From: CAYQMF01 sp964418595 | GTDB lineage: Bacteria > Planctomycetota > UBA1135 > UBA2386 | Length of the DNA stretch: 64,000 nt | Reading direction: 5' to 3' | Assembly: GCA_964418595.1 (NCBI GenBank) | Contig: CAYQMF010000011.1 | Location: 1-64,000 of the forward strand | Part shown: positions 8,128 through 14,859 of the stretch, piece after piece | Layout: every line of letters begins with the position of its first letter | How positions within the stretch are numbered: the first letter of the stretch is position 1 | Position numbers and translations under genes: made by a program | The notes under the pieces: generated by a model | Database searches by the model: none | What the model saw: the letters and a program-made list of their open reading frames with translations, nothing else | What the model was told of the DNA's origin: nothing

Positions 8128-8450
8128 TCGCGACCCTTGCAGCCCATCGCGGCCGGCGGCCGCAACCCGAAGGGTTGATCCTCCGTTCCTGCAGCCTCGC
8201 GTTCCGCGGGGCTGCGGATCCGGAGGTTCGACCCGTGTCCGACACCTCGGTGCAGCGGCAAGCCGCTGCACCGGGCGTCGTACTCTCCGGGTTGATGCGT
8301 CGCTACGCGACGCCAGAAGGGGCCGCCGGCGATGGCCATCGTCTGGGGCTTCCAGGGCCGCTCGGGCGTGGCGAATCCAACGGGCGTGGCGAGATTGCGG
8401 GCCTTGCCGATTCTGTGCGCGAGGCAACAATTCGCGGCCCTTGCAGCCCA
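8128..8450. repeat. Dispersed GC-rich intergenic repeat, long copy
   Basis: The element fills most of the 533-nt gap between 7979 and 8513. It is bounded by 19-nt direct repeats at 8128-8146 and 8432-8450 (TCGCGACCCTTGCAGCCCA, one mismatch). Inside are a 25-nt block at 8144-8168 and a ~70-nt block at 8296-8365 that recur at 58770-58794 and 58807-58875. Perfect short hairpins occur within it (CGTCGC-TAC-GCGACG; TGCAGCGGC-AA-GCCGCTGCA). ORFs across it are Arg/Pro-rich and not convincing as genes. Confidence 0.8.
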
Positions 8451-8512
8451 GGAAGCGGCGGTGGCCTTCCTCGCGACCAGAGCAGGTTGCCGCGACCGCC
8501 TGCCCGAGGATG

Positions 8513-11260
8513 TCAGCGCCCGACGATGACGTACACCGCCTCCGACACCGCCACCGCCCCCTGATGCAGCAGACACTGCACGACGAAGGGCGTCCCCAGC
8601 AGACCCGGGTCGGTCGGCACGGGCGCCGCGAGGAGGAACTCATTGCTGGCGTTGGACCGTGCCGGGAGCGATGCCAGCACGTCGCCGGCACGGAGCGCGC
8701 AGCTCCCGAAGGGAGTCGCGGCGATCGAGGCGCCGAGCACGAACGACGCCGCGCCGGGGGTCGAGCCGCGCACGCGGAACCCGAAGCGGGCATCGCCAAG
8801 GCGCGGGGCACCGCTCACCTGCATCGGGATCACGCCGCCGACGCAATCACCGCCGAGCGGACGCACCACGTACCCGCCGACGAGGCCGGCAGGCATCGTC
8901 CACGGTTCATCCCCGGCGACGGGATGCTCGGCCCAGAACACGATGCGGGGGCCGAGCGCCATGATCCGACTCGGCCGCCCACTGCCGACCGGTGCGAGAT
9001 CCGCGACGAGGCGCGTGCCTGCGGTCGTGCCATCGGAGGTCCACAGCTCGGTCCCGTGCGCCGCCGTCGTCGCGGAGAACAAGACCTGCCGCCCCGAGCC
9101 CGCGGCCGCGAAGCCGAACGGATACGACGGGCACCGGCCAGGCTCGATGTCGGCGAGGCGCTGCGTGCCCGCGGCCGTGCCATCGCTCACCCAGGGCTCG
9201 GTCCCCGCAGTCGAATCGAAACCTGCCGCATACAGGAGGTCGCCGACCACGGTCCCGTGGCCGAGTACTTGGGGCGTGATCCATCCTGAGCCGGCCAACG
9301 TGCCATCCGTCGCAAAGACCCCGCTCCCGGTCGTCCACAGCATCCGCTCGCCCACCGGGAACACGCCGTGCGCGAACGTCGGAGGCAGGACGCCGGTCCT
9401 GACGACGGCGCGCGTCGCCTCGTCGTAGGTGACGACTGCGCCGCCCTCCAGCATGACGAGACGGTTGCCCATGCGACCGACGTAGCTCGAGTCCGCCGCG
9501 AGACTCACCACTGCTTCCGTCCGGAAGGTGCGGGGCGCCCAACGCTGGAGAGACACGCCGCCCGAAGAAAGTGTCACCAACGCATGAACCCCGGCCTCGG
9601 TGACGATCGGGCGCGTGCCGGCCGTGACCCAGGCTTCCGTGAACGGGATCTGGTAGACGACGCCGTTGCGCGTCACCCACAGCAGTTCGTCGGCTCCAGG
9701 GCGCGCAAAGAAGGCGATGAGATCGTCGCCGCGCCCGACCAGTCCCCGTATGCCGTAGGGTGTGAAGTCCCGCACGAGCCGGGTCGATGCCGGCGAACCC
9801 AACGTCGTGTAGAGGCGCGGCCCCACCGAGAACCAGCCGCGCTCTGCCGCCATCACGAACTCGCTCGGCTCGCCACCGGCGATCCGCTGGGTTCCCCCCG
9901 GAGTACCGTCGGTCCAGAACAACGCCGGCCCTTCCGAGGTCTGCGTCACGAACATCGCCGCCCCCACGCCAGCCGCGACCCCCAGTGGCAACGACCCGCC
10001 GCTGCTCGTGGGCTTCCAGTGCGTGATGCGATCCAGACGCGACGAATCCGCGCGGACGCGTTCGAGCGAGTTGATCGCCGCCGATGCGAGGCCGAGCACG
10101 GCGTCATCGCCGAGTTCGCCGAGCCAGGTGGCGGCTCCCGGCCTCGCCAGTTGCCGCGTGCCGGCTGGCGAGCCGTCGGTGACGTACGTCGCACCATCGG
10201 GCGCTTCGTTCGTGCCGACGAACACCCGCTTGCCGGTGGAGCCAGCACGACGCAGTCCATCCCCGCTCGCCGGGAACAACGGAGCTGCCGGCCCGCCACG
10301 CGTCCCGAACACACGTGCGCCGTTGAAGTCGGCGGCCTCGAAGATCACCGCATCACCCGCGACGCGGAACCCGGACCGGAAGTCGAACGGCCCCTGGTGG
10401 ACGACCGTCACGTCACCCTCCGTCCCCACCCGGGTGACCGCGATCCCGGGGAGGGAAGGCATGGTGAAGTACACGGCGGCATCGCTTGCCGCGAAGGCTC
10501 GGAACGTCTCGACCAACATCGGTCCGCGCCAGAGTTCGCGCTCCACTCCGCTGGTCGGGTCGTACAGCCGCAGGCTCGCGCTGCTCCCGACCGTCGTCGC
10601 GTACGCGAGCGCGTCGCCGAGCCGAGCCAGCGCGAGGATCGGCGCAGTCGCGACGGCGCGCGTGCCCGCGGCGGTGCCATCCGTCTGCCACAGGCCGCGC
10701 ACACCTGCCCCGTCGGTCGCGAGGAACAGGACGCGGTCCCCCGCTACGACGAGCGAACACGGCGATGAGCTATCAGGGCCCGGCCGGAGATCCACGACCC
10801 TTCGCGTTCCCGCCGCCGTACCATCGCTGCACCACAGCTCCTCGCCGCCGGCGTCCCGCGCGCCGAAGCAGACGCCGCCCCGGAAAGCCACCATGTCGCA
10901 GGTCGCCTCGGCCGCCGCGACGGCGACGGTCCCGACGCGGGTGCCATCCGATCGCCAGAGCCACCTCCGCCCATCGCACCCGTTCCCGGCGAAGAAGAAA
11001 CAATGTGAGCCGGTCGAGACCGGACCCACTGGCACGGCACCGAATCGCTCGAGCAGCAACCCCGTCCCCGCGGCAGTACCGTCGGTCACCCAGAGCCCGG
11101 CTTCCAGGGAGTCGTCGCGCTGGAACAGCACACGTCCAGGGACCTCGCCCACCCGACTCAGCAGCACCGGCGTGGCCACGCTGACCGGGTTGAGGTCGCG
11201 CAACAGGACCTGGGGAGAAGCCAGCGAGGCCAGGACGGTCACGACAACGAGATCGAGCAT
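8513..11260 (-). CDS. Exported ELWxxDGT-repeat protein
   Basis: 915 residues. A short signal peptide is followed by at least nine copies of the ELWxxDGTxxGT motif (LWVTDGTAAGT, LWRSDGTRVGT, LWCSDGTAAGT, LWQTDGTAAGT, PWVSDGTAAGT, LWTSDGTTAGT and weaker ones), spaced about 45-60 residues apart. These repeats form beta-propeller-like surface proteins in planctomycetes, Bacteroidetes and myxobacteria. The last ~110 residues (GGDCVGGVIP ... CLLHQGAVAVSEAVYV) are a divergent form of the shared C-terminal module. No enzymatic residues are visible. The role is probably extracellular binding or adhesion. Confidence 0.85.
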   Translation of the reverse strand: MLDLVVVTVLASLASPQVLLRDLNPVSVATPVLLSRVGEVPGRVLFQRDDSLEAGLWVTDGTAAGTGLLLERFGAVPVGPVSTGSHCFFFAGNGCDGRRWLWRSDGTRVGTVAVAAAEATCDMVAFRGGVCFGARDAGGEELWCSDGTAAGTRRVVDLRPGPDSSSPCSLVVAGDRVLFLATDGAGVRGLWQTDGTAAGTRAVATAPILALARLGDALAYATTVGSSASLRLYDPTSGVERELWRGPMLVETFRAFAASDAAVYFTMPSLPGIAVTRVGTEGDVTVVHQGPFDFRSGFRVAGDAVIFEAADFNGARVFGTRGGPAAPLFPASGDGLRRAGSTGKRVFVGTNEAPDGATYVTDGSPAGTRQLARPGAATWLGELGDDAVLGLASAAINSLERVRADSSRLDRITHWKPTSSGGSLPLGVAAGVGAAMFVTQTSEGPALFWTDGTPGGTQRIAGGEPSEFVMAAERGWFSVGPRLYTTLGSPASTRLVRDFTPYGIRGLVGRGDDLIAFFARPGADELLWVTRNGVVYQIPFTEAWVTAGTRPIVTEAGVHALVTLSSGGVSLQRWAPRTFRTEAVVSLAADSSYVGRMGNRLVMLEGGAVVTYDEATRAVVRTGVLPPTFAHGVFPVGERMLWTTGSGVFATDGTLAGSGWITPQVLGHGTVVGDLLYAAGFDSTAGTEPWVSDGTAAGTQRLADIEPGRCPSYPFGFAAAGSGRQVLFSATTAAHGTELWTSDGTTAGTRLVADLAPVGSGRPSRIMALGPRIVFWAEHPVAGDEPWTMPAGLVGGYVVRPLGGDCVGGVIPMQVSGAPRLGDARFGFRVRGSTPGAASFVLGASIAATPFGSCALRAGDVLASLPARSNASNEFLLAAPVPTDPGLLGTPFVVQCLLHQGAVAVSEAVYVIVGR

Positions 11261-11566
11261 GTGAGCAGGCAGGAAGCCGGGACGGAGGACAGAAGTCGAC
11301 GCCAGCCCCCGGCAACGGGCGTACCGCGCAGCCGATGCCTCCCCTCGTCAACTCCAATCGTTCCCGCGCGGGAACGCGCGCACGGCGATCGGCGGGTCGA
11401 TCGCGCAGCAGGCGTGGGGCCGCGCGTTGCCATCGGGCCGCGATCCCTCCGTCACCTGACACGCTCCATCTGCTTGGATTCTCCTCGCGCTGGCGATCGC
11501 GCCGACAAGGCACCCCTCCGACACGCCCGCCTTGTCGCCGCGATGACCGCACGGCAACCTGCGGCC
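11261..11566. other. Intergenic region between two divergent genes
   Basis: 306 nt upstream of both the ELWxxDGT gene (minus) and the membrane protein at 11567 (plus). Apart from the palindrome at 11359-11376 I see no gene or RNA. No clear TANNNT element lies close to either start. Confidence 0.4.
11359..11376. promoter_or_regulatory. 18-bp perfect palindrome, candidate operator
   Basis: CGTTCCCGCGCGGGAACG is a perfect dyad centred in the divergent intergenic region. It fits a binding site for a dimeric regulator but I cannot name one. Confidence 0.4.
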
Positions 11567-12382
11567 ATGGAGCACCTGTTCTGGCAGTCCCTGCCGTTCG
11601 TCGCGCCGTTGCTGCTGCCAATCCTCGCGCTCCTCGCGACGCCGTGGTGGCGCGAGCGCGCGCGCACGATCACGGCCGCGCTGCTGGCCCTGGTGGCGCT
11701 CGGTCTCCTCGCCGATGTCGCGATCTTCGACCACAGCCACGACCTCACGCTCGAGGTGCCCAGCGTGTTCGGGCGCGGAGCAGGGTCGCGCCTGCACGTG
11801 TGGGTCGTCGACGTCGTGACGGCACCGGTCTGGCACTGGCACGTCGTCGTCGCCGGTTACTTCGGCCTCGCCGCGCTCGTCGTCTTCGCCCGACGCAAGC
11901 GCCCCGCCGCGCCGCCCGAGCCGGAAACGATGGCGGTGAGCCTGTTCTGCTATGCGCTCGCCGTGCGCCTCCTCCTCGAGAAGGCTGCCGCGCACGTCGA
12001 GCTCGTGTGGGCGCTCGGCACGTCCGCGACCTGCCTCGCCATCGCCCCGTTCTTCGGCCTCGCCTGCGGCCGGCGCGGCTACGGCTTCCTCCGCTTCGCC
12101 GGCGCGCTGTTCCTCGCCAACCTCGTGCAGCGCATCCTCCTCGTCGCGGTGTCGTGGTGGGCCACCACCCGGCAGCTCGGCACGCATCTCGACGTGCATC
12201 GGGTGACCGACGTCGCCCCGCCGGGCCTCGGCGAGATCACCCTCACCGACGCGGCGCAGGCCTGGCGCGACTGCATCCTGATGCCGCAGCTCACCTTTGC
12301 GCTCGGCACGACGGTCGTCGTCAGCCTGCTGCTGGGGGTCGTGCCCTGGTGGCTCGGGCGACGGCGAGCGCCGGCGACCTGA
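11567..12382 (+). CDS. Polytopic membrane protein, no recognised family
   Basis: 271 residues (MEHLFWQ...); an in-frame ATG at 11543 would add 8 residues. Six or more hydrophobic segments are visible (SLPFVAPLLLPILALLATPW, ALLALVALGLLADVAIF, VVVAGYFGLAALVVFA, a central pair near CLAIAPFFGLACG, FLANLVQRILLVAVSWW, and TVVVSLLLGVVPWWLG at the end). It ends in a short basic tail. No transporter or enzyme signature is recognisable. Confidence 0.6.
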   Translation: MEHLFWQSLPFVAPLLLPILALLATPWWRERARTITAALLALVALGLLADVAIFDHSHDLTLEVPSVFGRGAGSRLHVWVVDVVTAPVWHWHVVVAGYFGLAALVVFARRKRPAAPPEPETMAVSLFCYALAVRLLLEKAAAHVELVWALGTSATCLAIAPFFGLACGRRGYGFLRFAGALFLANLVQRILLVAVSWWATTRQLGTHLDVHRVTDVAPPGLGEITLTDAAQAWRDCILMPQLTFALGTTVVVSLLLGVVPWWLGRRRAPAT

Positions 12383-12397
12383 GCAAGCGCTTCGACT

Positions 12398-13501
12398 TCA
12401 CCCCATCAGGATCGGCCGCAGCACCGCCACCACGGCCTCGGCCTGGCGCGTCATCCCCAGGTCGTTGGGATGCGACCCATCGGTGGTCGCCTCGTCGTCG
12501 CTGCCGAGCAATGCCTCGCCGGCGAGAAGGTGCAAGCCCGACACGCCCCCGCGACGCAGGGCTTCGACCGCTGCCCGCAGCGCGGTGCGCCGCTGGACGT
12601 GGGCCGCGAGCCGATCGGGATGGAACCAGGCGTTGCCGAACGTGCGGTCCTCGACGAGCAGGATCGGCGTGTCCTTGCGCACGGCGCGGAGCTGCCGCAC
12701 GAGCGGGCCGGTGTTCTGCGTCACCGCCTGTGCCGTCATGTTCGGCAGGCAGTCGATGACGTAGACCGCCGGGTCCAGCTCGGCGAGGAACACACCCACC
12801 TCCTTCTCCATCCGGCCGTTCCCGGAGAAGCCGAGGTTCACGACCTCGCGGTCGAGCGCGCGGCCCACGATCGCCGGCCACGCCATGCCGGGCCGCGACG
12901 CGCAGGCGCCGTGCATGATCGAGGTGCCGTAGCACACGATGGCACTGCGCTCCGCCGCGCGCGCCGGCACAGGTTGCAGCTCCGTCCCCTCCGCGACGCC
13001 GAGTTCGAGCTTCTCGATCCCGTTGTAGAGCGGCAGGTAGAGCTGCAGACGGTGCGGCGTCGCGCCGACGGGTCGGCCGGCGAACAACCGCGCCTCGACG
13101 TCGCGTGCCGTCGGCCGCGTCACCTCGAGCCAGCGCCAGCCGCGTCCATCGTGCCCGTACAGGTCCACGCCGCTCACGCCGGTGGCCGGCATGTGCGGCA
13201 TCGCGAGGCGATCGCTGGTGAGGCGATAGCGCACGTGCAGCTCGGGGCTCGACGTCGTGAAGCGCACGAGCATCCCGGCGCTGTGCCGCGACAGGTCCCA
13301 CACCTCCTTGCGCACGCTGCCCTCCGCTGTGGCGGGCAGCCGGTCGTAGGGTGCCTTGCGGTCGGCGAACGCGCGGCCCTCGATCGGCCAGTCGACGACG
13401 TCGGTCCAGGTCAGGGCGCGATCCGCGATGGCCGGCAGGCTTCGGGCGAGACCGGCGGCCGCGCCGAGGGCGAACAACGAACGACGGGTGAGGTGTTGCA
13501 C
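12398..13501 (-). CDS. Exported SGNH/GDSL-family hydrolase
   Basis: 367 residues from GTG (VQHLTRRSLFALGAAAGLA), a Tat-like or Sec signal. After an N-terminal beta-sandwich of ~170 residues comes an SGNH fold: block I YGTSIMHG with the nucleophile Ser194, block II GFSGNG, and block V DGSHPND carrying Asp341 and His344 of the catalytic triad. This two-domain layout is known from acetylxylan- and carbohydrate-esterase-like SGNH proteins. The GTG start is fixed by a TATCCT element seven bases upstream. Its stop lies 15 nt from the converging membrane gene. The likely role is de-esterification of an extracellular glycan or lipid; the substrate is unknown. Confidence 0.8.
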   Translation of the reverse strand: MQHLTRRSLFALGAAAGLARSLPAIADRALTWTDVVDWPIEGRAFADRKAPYDRLPATAEGSVRKEVWDLSRHSAGMLVRFTTSSPELHVRYRLTSDRLAMPHMPATGVSGVDLYGHDGRGWRWLEVTRPTARDVEARLFAGRPVGATPHRLQLYLPLYNGIEKLELGVAEGTELQPVPARAAERSAIVCYGTSIMHGACASRPGMAWPAIVGRALDREVVNLGFSGNGRMEKEVGVFLAELDPAVYVIDCLPNMTAQAVTQNTGPLVRQLRAVRKDTPILLVEDRTFGNAWFHPDRLAAHVQRRTALRAAVEALRRGGVSGLHLLAGEALLGSDDEATTDGSHPNDLGMTRQAEAVVAVLRPILMG

Positions 13502-13508
13502 AGCGCAG

Positions 13509-13514
13509 AGGATA
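13509..13514 (-). promoter_or_regulatory. TATCCT, -10-like element for the SGNH hydrolase
   Basis: On the minus strand TATCCT is followed by 7 nt and then GTG (13501), consistent with a leaderless transcript. Confidence 0.45.
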
Positions 13515-13572
13515 GTCGCGTGGGTCGGCACAGCGATTGACCACGCCCCGAGTCCGCAGGTTGAATCGCAGC

Positions 13573-14847
13573 ATGCCGCGCCGCGCCACGCTCGTGATCC
13601 TCCTCGCGCTCTGCGCATGCCGAGCGACTCCCGCGCCGGCGCCCCGGCCGGAGACGCCCCCGCCCAACGTCGTGCTGATCATCTCCGACGATCAGGCCTG
13701 GAGTGACTTCGGGTTCATGGGTCACCCGGTGATCAGGACGCCGAACCTCGATCGCCTCGCGGCACGCAGCGCGGTCTTCCCGCGCGGCTACGTCCCATCC
13801 AGCCTGTGCCGGCCGAGCCTCGCCACCATCATCACCGGGCTCTATCCGCACCAGCACCGGATCACCGGCAACGACCCGCCGCCCGGCGTCGCCCGCGATC
13901 GGATGCTCGCCCACATCGCAGCGGTCGAGACGCTGCCGCGACTGCTGGCGCCCTCGGGCTACCGCAGCCTCCAGACCGGCAAGTGGTGGGAAGGCAACTG
14001 CCAGTGCGGTGGCTTCGACGCGGGGATGACACACGGCGAGCCGGCGCGCGGTGGTCGGCACGGGGACGAAGGCCTCCGCATCGGCCGCGAGACCATGCAG
14101 CCGTTGTTCGACTTCATCGACGCGTCTGCGGGGTCGCCGTTCTTCCTGTGGTACGCCCCGATGCTGCCGCACACGCCGCACGACCCGCCGGAGCGGATCC
14201 TCGCGCGCTACCGGACCGACGGCCGCAGCGAGCACATCGCGAAGTACTACGCGATGTGCGAGTGGTTCGACGAGACCTGCGGGCAGCTCCTCGATCACCT
14301 CGAGGCGCGCGGGCATGTCGACGAAACGCTGGTGTTGTTCGTCGTGGACAACGGCTGGATCCAGCGTACCGACCAGGGCGGCTACGCCGCGCGCAGCAAG
14401 CGTTCGCCCTACGAGGGCGGCGTGCGCACGCCGATCCTCGTGGCGTGGCCGGGCCACGTCACCCCCGGTCGCTGCGCGGCGCTGGCGAGCAGCGTCGATC
14501 TCGCCCCCACGATCCTGCGCGCGGCCGGCGTCGCGGTGCCGACCACGCTGCCCGGCACGGATCTGATCGGACTCGCCGCCGGCGCGGCGCCGGTGCGACC
14601 GGCAGTGTTCGGCGCGATCTTCACGCATGACGTGGTCGACATCGACGACCCGACGCAGAGCCTCCTGCACCGATGGCTCGTGTCCGACCGCTGGAAGCTC
14701 ATCGTCCCGAACCGACGGGAGGCCGACGCGCAGCTCTTCGACGTCCTCGCAGATCCAGACGAGGAGCACGACCTGGCGCCGCGGCATCCCGATCGCGTGC
14801 GCGAGCTGCGCGTCGAACTGGATCGCTGGTGGCGCGCTCGGAACTGA
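13573..14847 (+). CDS. Lipoprotein sulfatase-family protein with non-canonical CRPSL active-site motif
   Basis: 424 residues; the signal peptide ends in Leu-Ala-Leu-Cys-Ala-Cys, a lipobox. The fold is alkaline-phosphatase/sulfatase type: NVVLIISDDQAW supplies the metal-binding Asp pair, TPNLDRLAARS follows, and the active-site block is SSLCRPSLATIITGLYPHQ. The Cys at position 79 is where formylglycine would form, but the usual C-x-P-S-R has Leu for Arg. This variant recurs in planctomycete sulfatases. Later signatures are GKWWEG, FVVDNGW and YEGGVRTP. The predicted reaction is sulfate-ester hydrolysis on an extracellular polysaccharide; whether the CRPSL variant is matured is uncertain. Confidence 0.85.
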   Translation: MPRRATLVILLALCACRATPAPAPRPETPPPNVVLIISDDQAWSDFGFMGHPVIRTPNLDRLAARSAVFPRGYVPSSLCRPSLATIITGLYPHQHRITGNDPPPGVARDRMLAHIAAVETLPRLLAPSGYRSLQTGKWWEGNCQCGGFDAGMTHGEPARGGRHGDEGLRIGRETMQPLFDFIDASAGSPFFLWYAPMLPHTPHDPPERILARYRTDGRSEHIAKYYAMCEWFDETCGQLLDHLEARGHVDETLVLFVVDNGWIQRTDQGGYAARSKRSPYEGGVRTPILVAWPGHVTPGRCAALASSVDLAPTILRAAGVAVPTTLPGTDLIGLAAGAAPVRPAVFGAIFTHDVVDIDDPTQSLLHRWLVSDRWKLIVPNRREADAQLFDVLADPDEEHDLAPRHPDRVRELRVELDRWWRARN

Positions 14848-14859
14848 CGGCGGTCCCCG

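Noticed and set aside
8128..8450. Protein-coding genes across the dispersed repeat
   Set aside because: ORFs here are Arg/Pro-rich, differ between the two copies by indels that shift frame, and have no start signals.
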